DNA of 31,629 nt from NCBI GenBank assembly GCA_003516865.1, contig DPBR01000037.1:1-31629 (forward strand). Reading direction: 5' to 3'. Positions 1 to 10,300 of the stretch are shown in pieces. The notes under the pieces were generated by a model. The model worked only from the letters and a program-made list of their open reading frames with translations. It was not told where the DNA came from and did not search any database. The stretch's first letter is position 1. Every line of letters starts with the position of its first letter. A program made the translations under genes and the position numbers. This DNA is from Oscillospiraceae bacterium (GTDB lineage: Bacteria > Bacillota > Clostridia > Oscillospirales > Ruminococcaceae).

Positions 1-8
1 CGATAATA

Positions 9-20
9 ATTATGCGGTGT
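9..20. repeat. 12-base terminal inverted repeat, left copy
   Basis: ATTATGCGGTGT here is the exact reverse complement of positions 31614-31625. The two copies lie at the two extreme ends of the window in opposite orientation. This could mark ends of a repeated mobile element at which the assembly broke, or be chance. No transposase is visible near either copy. Confidence 0.4.
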
Positions 21-34
21 AGCTCTAATTTTCC

Positions 35-63
35 TTGACAAAATATGCGAAAAATGTTATAAT
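35..63 (+). promoter_or_regulatory. sigma-A promoter of the hisS-addAB run
   Basis: TTGACA (35-40), a 17-base spacer and TATAAT (58-63), with an extended -10 TG at 55-56. This is a near-consensus housekeeping promoter. The next five genes follow with gaps of 15 bases or less or with overlaps and no visible terminator, so it probably drives the whole run to about 12296. Confidence 0.85.
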
Positions 64-102
64 TTATATGTACGTCAATTATCGAAATGAAAGGATTTTA
101 AA

Positions 103-1314
103 ATGAAAATAAAGTGCGTTAAGGGAACTCGCGACTATCTCCCCGAAGAAGCCGAGCTTCGCCGCAATATTCAGAATACAATCGTTGATATTTACAGGAA
201 AAACGGGTTTTCTCAGATTATGACGCCCGCCGTTGAGGATATCGAGAACCTCGACAAGAGCGACGGCGGCGATAATCTAAACCTCATATTCAAGATTTTA
301 AAGCGCGGCGATAAGCTCACAAGCGCTCTCGAAAAGGGCGGAGAACTCTGCGATATGGGACTTCGCTATGACCTCACGCTTCCGCTTACAAGATATTTCG
401 CGGCAAACCGCCAGAACCTCACGGTGCCTTTTAAGGCAATCCAGACCGACAAGGTTTATCGCGCGGAAAATCCGCAGAAGGGTCGCCTGCGCGAATTTAT
501 GCAGTGCGATATCGACGTTATCGGCGACGCTTCGCCCGAATGTGAAATCGAGCTGATTGCCGTTACGGCAAAGGCGCTTATGGCTCTTGAAATCGGCGAA
601 TTTACCGTGCGCGTAAACGACAGAACCGTTCTTAACGCGCTTCTCGCAAGCTGCGGCTTCTCCGCCGAGCAGCTTCCCTCCGTCTGCGTGAGCTTCGACA
701 AGCTCGACAAAATCGGCGCAGAGGGCGTTGTCGCGGAACTCACCGAAAAGGGCTACGACAAGACTTGCGTGGACAAGTTCGCCGAAATTCTCTCGCTTTT
801 ACCGCTTGATATCGACAAGGTTCGCGAGATTGTAGGCGAGGAGGCAACGGCGCGACTTTCCGGAATTATCGCCGCAAGCAAGACTATCGCCGACGGAAAA
901 TACGGCGTTGAATTCGACATTTCTCTCGTTCGCGGTCAGGGTTATTACACGGGAACCGTTTTCGAGGTAAGAAGCGAGAATTTCGGCAGCTCGGTTGCGG
1001 GCGGCGGCAGATACGACAAGCTTATCGGGAAATTTATCGGCGAGGAAATCCCCGCGTGCGGCTTTTCAATAGGCTTTGAGCGCATTTTCAGCATACTCTC
1101 GGATATGAAGCGCAAGGCTTCCGTTAACGAGAAAATAGCCGTGCTTTACGAGGATAATTTCCTTGACGCATACAAAAAAGCTGAGGAACTGCGCGAAAAC
1201 TATGATGTTTCGCTCTTTAAAAAGCCCAAGAAAATGAAGAACTTTCTGGACAGGCTTCAGGCGGGCGGTTTCGTTGGCTTCGCCTATGAGGACGGGACAA
1301 TCAGACATTTCTGA
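103..1314 (+). CDS. hisS: Histidine--tRNA ligase, eukaryote/archaea-like type
   Basis: A class II aminoacyl-tRNA synthetase that charges tRNA-His in the cytoplasm. The class II core is complete: LRYDLTLPLTRY (about residues 88-99), the motif 2 region ending REFMQCDIDVIG (130-141), the histidine-specific LVRGQGYYTG stretch (about 274-283) and motif 3 from GGGRYDKL onward. LRYDLT replaces the usual bacterial LRPEGT and resembles eukaryotic and archaeal HisRS. The C-terminal anticodon-binding domain is short (403 residues in all against roughly 420-430) and ends GTIRHF, without the last strand and helix. The start has an AAAGG box 10-15 bases upstream. A HisZ role (regulatory subunit of ATP phosphoribosyltransferase) is less likely, because no his biosynthesis genes are near and the active-site motifs are intact. 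A second, standard hisS may exist elsewhere. Confidence 0.85.
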   Translation: MKIKCVKGTRDYLPEEAELRRNIQNTIVDIYRKNGFSQIMTPAVEDIENLDKSDGGDNLNLIFKILKRGDKLTSALEKGGELCDMGLRYDLTLPLTRYFAANRQNLTVPFKAIQTDKVYRAENPQKGRLREFMQCDIDVIGDASPECEIELIAVTAKALMALEIGEFTVRVNDRTVLNALLASCGFSAEQLPSVCVSFDKLDKIGAEGVVAELTEKGYDKTCVDKFAEILSLLPLDIDKVREIVGEEATARLSGIIAASKTIADGKYGVEFDISLVRGQGYYTGTVFEVRSENFGSSVAGGGRYDKLIGKFIGEEIPACGFSIGFERIFSILSDMKRKASVNEKIAVLYEDNFLDAYKKAEELRENYDVSLFKKPKKMKNFLDRLQAGGFVGFAYEDGTIRHF

Positions 1315-1329
1315 CAAGCGGAGGATTTT

Positions 1330-2130
1330 ATGCAAAAAGCATTAATTTTATGCAAAGCTTATTCAGACGGTGAAAATATTTCGGGCGACGGAATTTATAC
1401 CGCCGCCGCCCTTTCAAAGCTCGGCGTTTCAACTTCCGCCGCGGCAAAAATCAGCGCGCAAAACAGCGCTGTTATCCGCGAATTTTTGCAAAAAAACGGC
1501 GTTGACGACAGCCTGATAATCGATAATGAAAATGATGATTTCGCGTTTTCCTGCGAAGATTTTGACGCGGTTTTTATCACGGGCGAATTTATTCTTACGG
1601 ATAAAAAGTCGTTTTCCCTTGCAAAAAAACTTTGCGAGGAGTGCAAAAAGCTTGAAATTCCCGTTGTTTTCGACCCCGGAAAATTTACGGGCGCTGAAAA
1701 TAACGATATTATCAACGATATTGCGATAAGCGCGGAGGTTTTCGTTCCTGCGGCGGACGACGCAAAGGCGCTTTGCGGGCTGTCCGAACCGGAGGAAATC
1801 GCGGATAAATACATATCTCTCGGCGTAAACAAAATTGTCGTTACGCTCGGAAAAGCCGGCGCGTTCTACAAAAGCCACGTTGAAAACGGCGCGGCGCCTA
1901 CGTTCAGAGCGGATAAAGTCGTTGATTTGACGGGAGCGGGCGACGCGTTCGACGCGGGGCTGATAAGCGGAGTTATCGAAAAAATTCCCCTCGGCGAGTC
2001 TGTTGTCCGCGCAAACGCCTGCGGGTGCTGTGCAATTCAGCACAGCGGCTTCCGCTTCCCATCTATGCAGGAGCTTCGCGAATATATGCTCACGCACAGA
2101 TTCGTTGTTGACGGCTGCAAGGATTACTGA
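1330..2130 (+). CDS. PfkB/ribokinase-family sugar kinase
   Basis: A cytoplasmic ATP-dependent kinase of the ribokinase/PfkB fold, 266 residues. The C-terminal signature is clear: DLTGAGDAFDAG at about 199-210, with the catalytic Asp in GAGD. The middle contains VVFDPGKF and KIVVTLGKAGAF, typical of the nucleotide-binding half. The protein is shorter than most family members (around 300) and lacks an obvious N-terminal glycine pair, so its substrate (ribose, fructose, nucleoside or other) cannot be told. It starts 15 bases after hisS with a GGAGG-type site (GCGGAGG) just upstream, and ends one base before the next start codon, so it is translationally linked to its neighbours. Confidence 0.8.
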   Translation: MQKALILCKAYSDGENISGDGIYTAAALSKLGVSTSAAAKISAQNSAVIREFLQKNGVDDSLIIDNENDDFAFSCEDFDAVFITGEFILTDKKSFSLAKKLCEECKKLEIPVVFDPGKFTGAENNDIINDIAISAEVFVPAADDAKALCGLSEPEEIADKYISLGVNKIVVTLGKAGAFYKSHVENGAAPTFRADKVVDLTGAGDAFDAGLISGVIEKIPLGESVVRANACGCCAIQHSGFRFPSMQELREYMLTHRFVVDGCKDY

Positions 2131-2131
2131 T

Positions 2132-3682
2132 ATGACGCTTTATGTAACCGACCTCGACGGCACGCTTCTGAAAAATGACGCTTCTGTTTCGGAATATACG
2201 GTAAAAACGCTTAATTCGCTTATCGAAAACGGCGTTCTGTTTACATATGCGACCGCGCGCTCTTTTTCAAGCGCTCTGCCTTTAATCAAACGGCTCAATA
2301 TCGAATGCCCCGCTGTAACGTTCAACGGGGTTTTCGTGATTAATCCCGGAACGGGCGAGCGCGTAATCGAGAATGTCTTTACAAAAAAAGCGCTCATAAA
2401 TGCAAAGAATTTTTTGCGTGATAATGATTTTGCGCCGCTTGTTTACTCGTATATCGACGGAAAAGAACGCGTTTCTTATCTCGTTGAAAAAATTGACTGC
2501 GTGAGAAGTTATCTCAATCAGCGAAAGGGCGATAAACGGTTTCGTGAAGCCAAAGATTTTGACGAACTTTTCGAGGGAAACGTATTTTACATCACGATTC
2601 TCAACACCGAAAAAGCCGAAACTCTCGACAAATTCTTTACCCGCGAAAACGGCTTTGCCCACAACTTCCAGTCGGATACCTACGACAACACGACTTGGTA
2701 CGAAATTTACGATAAAAATGCGGGTAAGGCTTCCGCGGCGCTTCAGGTTAAGGCGCTTCTCGGCGCTGACAAAATGATTTGTTTCGGAGATAACAAGAAC
2801 GATATCTCAATGCTTCAATCAGCGGATCTAGGCGTTGCCGTGCAAAATGCTTTTGACGAACTGAAAAAATGCGCGGATTTGATTATCGAGGACAACGAAA
2901 GCGACGCCGTTGCAAGGTTTATCGAAAGGCGCGAAACCGACACCACAAACCGCTTCGCAAACGCGGTTGATAAGGCTCGGACGCGTATTAAAAGTACGGT
3001 CGGCACGCAAAACGAGAAGTTAATTCACGCGGCGCTCAAAAATTATTACGCGCCTTTTTCTGATGAACAGGAGGTCAAAATCGGTAATTTTTACGCTGAC
3101 GCCGTGAGCGAAAACGGCATATTTGAAATCCAGACAAAGCAGCTTTACAGGCTGCGCGAGAAGCTTTCCGCGTTCCTCGGTTCAGCGAGAGTTAACGTCG
3201 TTCACCCTTTTATCTGCGAAAGCAAAACCGTTTACATTAACGCAGATTCGGGCGAGGTTACGTTATCGGAAAAACCGCGAAAAATCTCTTCGCTGCGTAC
3301 CGCTTTTGAGGAATTGTATTCGATAAGAGATTTTCTCAAAAACGATAACCTGAGAATTGTAATCGTTAAGCTTAAAGCGGTTAAAGAAATATATTACAGC
3401 GGCGAAAAAATACCTGATATACGAAGCAAAAGTGCGAGAAAAAAGTGCGTTATAAGCAAAATTCCGACTGAAATTGTCGAGGAAATTATCCTTGAAAATA
3501 TTGACGACTATTTTCGATTGCTTCCCGAAAATCTTCCGGAAAATTTCACTAAAAAAGAGTTTTGCAAAGCCGCGCGCGAGGCTGAAAGCTCGATGAGGCT
3601 TGAGGTTCTTCGCGAAAGGGGTGTTCTCGAAAAAATCGGAAAACGCGGGAAAGCGTTTGTTTACACTGTGACGAGGAGATGA
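2132..3682 (+). CDS. Fusion: Cof-type HAD phosphatase + nuclease-like domain + wHTH
   Basis: Residues 1-265 are a Cof-type HAD hydrolase: DLDGT with D7 and D9, the motif II area TYATARS (38-44), Lys199, and FGDNKND (218-224) as motif IV. Such enzymes usually dephosphorylate sugar phosphates or cofactors. Residues about 285-375 belong to a different family: conserved NEKLIHAALK, then Asp323 followed by EIQT (332-335), a D...ExQ arrangement like the variant PD-(D/E)XK site of BglII-type nucleases. Residues about 470-516 look like a winged helix (helix pair, then GKRGKAFVY as wing). The downstream part resembles a stand-alone family of unknown function that I recall as DUF8091-like. The start at 2132 sits one base after the pfkB stop; an open frame upstream to 2003 lies inside pfkB and is not used. 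addB follows 4 bases later. Nuclease activity is inferred, not shown. Confidence 0.75.
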   Translation: MTLYVTDLDGTLLKNDASVSEYTVKTLNSLIENGVLFTYATARSFSSALPLIKRLNIECPAVTFNGVFVINPGTGERVIENVFTKKALINAKNFLRDNDFAPLVYSYIDGKERVSYLVEKIDCVRSYLNQRKGDKRFREAKDFDELFEGNVFYITILNTEKAETLDKFFTRENGFAHNFQSDTYDNTTWYEIYDKNAGKASAALQVKALLGADKMICFGDNKNDISMLQSADLGVAVQNAFDELKKCADLIIEDNESDAVARFIERRETDTTNRFANAVDKARTRIKSTVGTQNEKLIHAALKNYYAPFSDEQEVKIGNFYADAVSENGIFEIQTKQLYRLREKLSAFLGSARVNVVHPFICESKTVYINADSGEVTLSEKPRKISSLRTAFEELYSIRDFLKNDNLRIVIVKLKAVKEIYYSGEKIPDIRSKSARKKCVISKIPTEIVEEIILENIDDYFRLLPENLPENFTKKEFCKAAREAESSMRLEVLRERGVLEKIGKRGKAFVYTVTRR

Positions 3683-3686
3683 TTTT

Positions 3687-6600
3687 GTGATAAAAGTATT
3701 TGCAAGGGGCGCGGAGTATGATATTTCCGCGGCAATAAGGCGTGAAATTATAGCGCTTTTTTCTGATATATCAGCAAAAAATATTATTTTAATCGTTCCC
3801 GACCAGTTTGAATTTGAAACGGAAAAAGCGATTTACAAGGAGCTTAACGAAAAAAATCTTCTTCTGAGACTGCGCGAAATTCACGTTGAAACGTTTTCTT
3901 CGCTCTCGAAAAAAATTCTTGCGGAGGCTTTTGACAAGCGGATTTACGCCGATGAAACCATCAAAAATATCCTTATGCACAAGGCGGTTCGCGAGCAAAA
4001 AAACGCGCTAACTTCGCTTTCACGGCAGGCGGATAAGTCGGGATTTTGCAAAAAAATGCTTGCGACCGTTTCTATGCTTAAAACCGCGGGGCTTTCGGCA
4101 AATACGCTTGACGAAAATTCAATACGCAAAAGCGCCGAAAAAAACGAAAAAATCAAAAATCATCTTCCCATAATCGAAAAGCTCTGCGATGTTTCAAAAA
4201 TTGCGGCGAGTTATGAGAGCAATATGCGAAAGTATCTCGACAAGCTTGACGCAATCGGTGAAGCAGCTGAAATTTTATCCTCGAATAAGAGCAGATTTTT
4301 TGAAAATGCGGATATTTTTGTCGACTGCTTCAATGATTTCACGGGAAGTCAGCTTTATTTTTTGATGAAGCTCACGGAAATTGCCGAAAATATTACGCTC
4401 GGTTTTACCGTGGAATTGAACGAAAATTCACGCGAAATTCTCTTTTCCGGACTTCAATCGCAAATTGATAAAATTGTAGGATATGCGAACGAAATCGGCG
4501 AAAAAACACTGATAATCGAGGATAATATTCCGAGAAGATTACCCGAAAAAAAGCCGATTTCCGAACTTTCCGAAAAAATATTCGGCGAGAAAAAGAGCGA
4601 AATCAATACGCCCGAAACGATAAAAATTATTCGCGCAGCCGACGTCTACGAGGAAATCGACTATACCGCCGCGAAAATCAAGGAATTGTGCGTTGACGGC
4701 GGACTTTTGTACCGCGAAATCGCCGTTCTGTGCGCTGATTCGTCCTATGGAAAGTACATCAAAAACGCGTTAGAAAAGTACGAAATTCCTTATTTTCTCG
4801 ACATTCCCGAACAGATTTTATACCAGCCGCTTGTAAATTTCTTTCTCGCGGTTATAAATGTGCTGCGCGATTTTTCCGTCGACAACGTTCTGAGCCTTAT
4901 AAAAACTAATTTTATGAGCAAACCGAAAAGCGGCTCTCCCGACGGCACGGAAGATTTTTTCTCCTCGGATATGAAGAAATGTTCGTTATCAAAGAAAGAT
5001 ATCGACGACTTTGAAAATTATATTTTCGAGTGGAATTTGCAGACGAAACACTTAAAAAAACCTTTCAATTACGAGAATAATCCTTCTGCGGAACGTGCGG
5101 AAAAAATCAGATTTGCCGTTGTCGAACCCATTCTTATTCTTAGGAAAAAAATAAAGGATAAGGACGGCGCGGAAATTACACGCTTGATTTATGAGTATGC
5201 CGCAAACGACGTCGGCATCGAAAGAGTGCTGTACAACCGCTGTTTAAAGCGAAATTCCGGTGAAATCGACGCTGAGCTTCTTCGCGTTAATCAGCAGGTC
5301 TGGGATTCCCTTGCAAAAATTTTTGAAACGCTTGAACGCGAGCTGAAAGGTGAAAATATTTCGCTTGACGAATATTACCGAATTTTTTCGGATATCTGCG
5401 CGGGAACAGTTCTTGCAAAACCTCCGCAGTTTTGCGACTGCGTTCTTGTCGGAGATATCGACAGAACGCGCGCCGGCGGGATTAGAGCGGCGTTTATTCT
5501 CGGCGCTTCTTACGAAAAATTCCCGACTTCGGCGGAAGGAACGGGTGTTTTTTCCGAAAATGAAACGGAATTTTTGCGTGAAAACATTGACGGTCTTGGC
5601 ATTTCCGCGCTGAATTCGGGCGCTTTGAAGTCGGTCAGGGAAAAATATTGCCTTTCGATTTACCGCGCTTACAGAGCGCTTACGCTTCCCACGGAACGGC
5701 TTGAAATCGCGTATCCCAACTTCGACGAGAAAGGCAACGAAACCAGTCGCTCTCAGGTTATCGACGACGTTTTGAGCGTATTCCCCGCTGTCGAAATCGT
5801 GAACGCTTCGGCTCTCGGCGAGCGCTTCTACTGCCGTTCAATAAGAGCCGCAAAGCAGCGCTACGCCGCGCTTCTTCGTGTAAATACACGCGAAAAAGCT
5901 TTGCTGAAAAGCACTCTGAAAAAGCTCGACTGCGGAGAATTCGTTGATAAACTTGATGAAATCAGATTTCTTAAATCAAGAAAAAATGCTGATATATCAG
6001 ACAAAATTGGCGTTCACGTTCTAAAAAACAAAACCGCAGAGCAAATTTTCGACCGCACTTTGGGCGCTACTTCCGCCGAAAAACTTAATCTTTGCAAATT
6101 CAAATATTTCTGCGAATTCGGACTGAAAATACGCGAAAAAACCAGAAGAATTTTTAATGTCGGAAATCGAGGAAACGCGGTTCACTATGTCCTTCAAAAA
6201 GTTCTTGAAAAATACTGCTCGAATATGAGCGAATTTTTCAAGCTTTCCCGCAGCGAATTTACCTCGCTTGCGCTGTATTATATCGAAGAATTTTGCCGTA
6301 TTGAAACCAACGGCGACTTTGAGGGCGACAAAAGAGCGAAATTTCTCTTTCTTAATCTTGCAAACGCGGCGACAGATGTTTTGATTACGCTTCAGGCGGA
6401 ATTTGCAGCGCGCGATTATCGGCCTAAATTTTTTGAGCTGAATATTTCCAACGAGGGCGGAATGCTCGTTTCGGAAAATGTCGAAAATGAGCAGATTGTT
6501 ATTCCGGAAGCCGTTTTATATACCGAAAAAGCTTCTGCCAAAAATCCCGAAAATTCACCCGCAAGCGCTGTTTCCGGAGATGAAATTCTGTATGTAAAGC

Positions 6601-7346
6601 CGCTTGAAATAAGGCTTGACGACGGCTCTGAAGTCAAAATCACAGGGCGTGTTGACAGGGTTGATATGTTTTTTTCTGATAATCAAAGCTCGTATATCCG
6701 CGTTGTTGACTACAAATTCAACGCGAAAAGTTTTGACGTCGAAAACGCGAAATTCGGCGTTAATATCCAGATGCTGCTGTACCTCTTTGCGCTTTGCGAC
6801 GCGAACAAGAACAACAAATCGCCCGTTCTTCCCGGCGGAATAAGCTATATTCCGTCCGCAGCTTCGGGCGCTGTTGAAGATAAAATTTCCGCTTTTAGAC
6901 TTCTTGCAATGAATCATCATCAGAACGGGCTTTATGTCCGCGATGAAAACACCGACGCGGAAGCTGAAAAATACGCGGATTTTCTTATAAATAAAATTAT
7001 TTCCGAGGAAGAAAATATTAATAATCAGCTTGACGAGAAAACAAAATCCTCGATTATGAAGTCAATTCTTCCCGATGGCGAAAACGCGCCGAATACAGAA
7101 GAATTTAACCTGCTTCGCGAGCAATGCATCGCGCTTCTGCGTCAAAATCTTGAGGACATTTTCAGCGGAAACGTATGCGCTCTGCCGGTTAATTACTCGG
7201 AAAAAAATCTCGGAATTGATGGAAAAACGCAAAAAAAGCGAAAATCTCCGTGCGATTATTGCAGATTTTCGCTGATTTGCGGCAATAACGGAGATAAAGT
7301 TATCGATATTGACAATATTTTGAAAGGGGTGAACTCCGATGAGTAA
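3687..7346 (+). CDS. addB: ATP-dependent nuclease subunit B (AddB)
   Basis: AddB works with AddA to resect double-strand breaks for RecA loading. Evidence: position directly before addA, length 1219 (B. subtilis about 1166), the N-terminal ILIVPDQFEFETE segment, and a C-terminal RecB-like nuclease with GRVDRVD (Asp990) and VVDYK (Asp1008, Lys1010). The four cysteines of the AddB iron-sulfur cluster are present: Cys803 and Cys1189, Cys1192 and Cys1198 in the C-x2-C-x5-C spacing. The N-terminal Walker A loop found in Bacillus AddB (GRSGSGKT-like) is missing; the matching stretch reads GAEYDISAAIRREI, so this subunit probably does not bind ATP there. The start is GTG, chosen for the GAGGAG site 8 bases upstream. 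The gene overlaps addA by 8 bases. Confidence 0.9.
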   Translation: MIKVFARGAEYDISAAIRREIIALFSDISAKNIILIVPDQFEFETEKAIYKELNEKNLLLRLREIHVETFSSLSKKILAEAFDKRIYADETIKNILMHKAVREQKNALTSLSRQADKSGFCKKMLATVSMLKTAGLSANTLDENSIRKSAEKNEKIKNHLPIIEKLCDVSKIAASYESNMRKYLDKLDAIGEAAEILSSNKSRFFENADIFVDCFNDFTGSQLYFLMKLTEIAENITLGFTVELNENSREILFSGLQSQIDKIVGYANEIGEKTLIIEDNIPRRLPEKKPISELSEKIFGEKKSEINTPETIKIIRAADVYEEIDYTAAKIKELCVDGGLLYREIAVLCADSSYGKYIKNALEKYEIPYFLDIPEQILYQPLVNFFLAVINVLRDFSVDNVLSLIKTNFMSKPKSGSPDGTEDFFSSDMKKCSLSKKDIDDFENYIFEWNLQTKHLKKPFNYENNPSAERAEKIRFAVVEPILILRKKIKDKDGAEITRLIYEYAANDVGIERVLYNRCLKRNSGEIDAELLRVNQQVWDSLAKIFETLERELKGENISLDEYYRIFSDICAGTVLAKPPQFCDCVLVGDIDRTRAGGIRAAFILGASYEKFPTSAEGTGVFSENETEFLRENIDGLGISALNSGALKSVREKYCLSIYRAYRALTLPTERLEIAYPNFDEKGNETSRSQVIDDVLSVFPAVEIVNASALGERFYCRSIRAAKQRYAALLRVNTREKALLKSTLKKLDCGEFVDKLDEIRFLKSRKNADISDKIGVHVLKNKTAEQIFDRTLGATSAEKLNLCKFKYFCEFGLKIREKTRRIFNVGNRGNAVHYVLQKVLEKYCSNMSEFFKLSRSEFTSLALYYIEEFCRIETNGDFEGDKRAKFLFLNLANAATDVLITLQAEFAARDYRPKFFELNISNEGGMLVSENVENEQIVIPEAVLYTEKASAKNPENSPASAVSGDEILYVKPLEIRLDDGSEVKITGRVDRVDMFFSDNQSSYIRVVDYKFNAKSFDVENAKFGVNIQMLLYLFALCDANKNNKSPVLPGGISYIPSAASGAVEDKISAFRLLAMNHHQNGLYVRDENTDAEAEKYADFLINKIISEEENINNQLDEKTKSSIMKSILPDGENAPNTEEFNLLREQCIALLRQNLEDIFSGNVCALPVNYSEKNLGIDGKTQKKRKSPCDYCRFSLICGNNGDKVIDIDNILKGVNSDE

Positions 7347-10300
7347 TGAGATTAGGCTGACAAAAGAGCAGGAAGCCGCGGTCGTTTTTCCGTCAAATAA
7401 ATCCGCTGTCGTAACAGCCGCGGCGGGAAGCGGCAAGACAGCTCTGCTCGTTGAAAGGATAATTCGCCTCATATCTGACGAGAAAAATCCGATAAACGCG
7501 GCTTCGCTTGCAATAATGACTTTCACGGTTAACGCAACAAAAAGTCTGCGCGAAAAACTGAATAACGCTCTGCAAGAACGTATTTCTAATCTTTCGGGAA
7601 GCGACTCAGCTGAAGCGCAAAGCAAAAAAATGTTCTTATCCGAGCAGATTATTAATCTCAGAAACGCGTCAATCTCAACAATCAACGCTTTTTGCCTTAA
7701 CATAATCCGCGAAAATTTTCAGAAATTTGACCTGCCGGTTACGTTTTCAATCGCTGACGAAACGAAGAAAACCTCGATGCAGTGGTCCGCCGTTCAGCTT
7801 GCAATGCGCGATTTTTACGATGAAACGTGCGATGGCGGTTTCAATGCCGATGAACGCGACGCGCTTTTCTTCTCGTTTAACTTTGAAAATGATACCGCGC
7901 TCTTTGATACGGTGATTTCAACCGCAGAAAAACTTTTTGCATACGGGAATGTCGAAAAATGGCTTGATGAAGCCGCTGACGCGTACTCATCGCTTGAGGC
8001 TTCCGAAAAAAAATATATAAATGTTTACACGGATTATCTCGGAAAGCAATTGGAAAAACTGCGTTTTTATGCGAATAAGTTTGAAAATTGTATAATAAAT
8101 TACGAAAACGACCTCGAATATGAGGAAAATGAAGCGAAAAAGAAAAAGAAAAACGATGCGCTTGAAACGCTCGTAAACTCCTCTGATTTCGACGGGAAAA
8201 GGCTTGACGCTCTCGAAAAATCGTTCTCTGATTTTCGCGAAAATCCCTCGATGGAGAAGCTTGAAAATCTGCTTAATCTGACCAAGAAAACGCCCGAAAA
8301 TCCCGAAAAAATCAGTCGAAACGACCCTCAGAACGAGTACAAAAAAAGTTTCAACGCGAACAGAAAAGCGTTTCAGGAAGCGTATGCAAAAATCCTTGAT
8401 ATAAATTTTCTCATTTCCGAAGAAGAAATTACGCTTCCCGAACAGCGAACTGCCGCGCAGACTTTTTCAAAACTTGTTAAGCGCTACATCGACTACTATT
8501 CCGAAATTAAACGCACGCAGGGGTGTATTGATTTTTCGGACTGCGAGCTTCTTCTGCTTGACCGACTTCAGACAGACGAGGACTTCCGCAATCAGCTTTC
8601 ACAAAGATTTTCCTGCATAATTGTCGATGAATTTCAGGACTCAAATGACGTTCAGGCTGAAATTTTCAGGCTTCTCGGACGTGATAATCTTTTCTATGTC
8701 GGCGATGTGAAGCAGTCAATATACGCGTTTCGCGGCGCAAATCCGATGATTATGGCGCGGCTCTGCAAGGGCAAGGACGGCTTTACCGCGCTTCCTCTGA
8801 ATAAGAATTTCCGAAGCAGAAAGCAGGTTGTCGATGTTGTAAACGCGGCTTTTTGCCGGCTTATGACCGAAGAATACGGCGGAGTCGATTATTCCGACGG
8901 AAATATGCTCGAATATGGAGCGAATTTTCCCGACGACAGCGAAAAGTTTGACGCAGAAATTTACGCGCTTGACCTTGAAAAATGCGATGATGATAACGAT
9001 ATGCGAAGCGCTCGGTTTGTAGCCGGAATTATAAAAAAATATGTCGAAGATGAGGACTTTTTTATAACAAAAGGCGAAGCTAAAGTAAAACCGAATTATT
9101 CGGATTTTATAATTCTGACGCGAAAAAACAGCAAAATCAAAAATTACCGTGACGCGCTTTCCGAGCTTAATATCTCCTCTATCGCGCCAAAAGGCAAAAA
9201 TTTTCTCGTTTCCGAGGAGATTTTGTTGATGATTAACCTGCTGAAGGTTGTCGATAACCCACTTCGCGATGAAGAATTGCTCAACGTTATGATGTCGCCG
9301 ATTTATAGGTTTTCCGCAGAGGAAATCGCGGAGCTGAAACTCGGCGTGCTTGGATTTCCGGATAATTCGCTGACGGACGATGAAGTCAAGAAAATATCTT
9401 CATATACGAAAAGATATTCGCTTTATGGGTGCCTTGGATTTTGCACGAAATCGCTTGAACAAAAGCTTTCGGACTTAACAACCGGCGCTTCTGCCGCAGC
9501 GGAAACCGAAAAATCCCTTTACGAGCGCGGAATTGTCCGCTCAATCAGCGCAAAAGCGAGCGATTTTTTAAACGATATTGAAAGCTTCCGTTACTTTATG
9601 AGCAACAATTCTACGGATAGTTTGCTGAGAAAATTATATGAAGCAACCGATATTTTCGCCATTGTAAGCGCTTACGACGACAGCCGTCAGCGTATTTCTA
9701 ACCTACGCAGACTTGAAAAAATCGCAGCGGATTTTGTTACCGCCGAGTGCGGAACTCTCGCCGATTTCCTGAGATTTCTCGAAAAATCAACGCAAAACAG
9801 CCGCGATATTGAGGAGGCTTCTGCGCCTGAGGACGCGGCAAATTCCGTGAAAATTATGACTTTCCACGCTAGCAAAGGTCTTGAAGCGCCGATTTGTATT
9901 CTCGCGGAACTTGAAAACGCAGTTAATCCGAGAGATTATTCGGGAAAATTCCTTATAAATCAGGATTTTGGATTCTCAATTGATTATGTTGACAGAAAAA
10001 ATCGTTTTTCAGAAAAAACTTTCAGCGGTCAGGCGCTTAAAATTCTCAACCGCAAAAAACCGATTGGCGAAGAACTGAGATTGCTTTATGTCGCGATGAC
10101 GCGGGCGCGCGAAAAGCTGATTATGGTCGGTCGGTTTACCGAAAAATCAATCTCGGAACTCTGTACGAACGAGCTTATTCCCGAAGTTGTTTTTGACGGG
10201 AACGTGCCTTTTCGGTGGGTTCTGAGTTCGCTCTGCAAGCAGCTTGACGGTGAAATTTCTTTGGAAAATTGCACGGTTAAAACCTCGTCAAAAATTCCCC

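Noticed and set aside
103..1314. HisZ, the regulatory subunit of ATP phosphoribosyltransferase, as identity of the first gene
   Set aside because: Active-site motifs of a charging enzyme are intact, and no hisG or other histidine biosynthesis gene is next to it.
1429..2097. A 222-codon minus-strand open frame opposite the PfkB kinase
   Set aside because: It is antisense to a clear kinase gene, with no ribosome site and no recognisable motifs; a shadow of strong codon bias.
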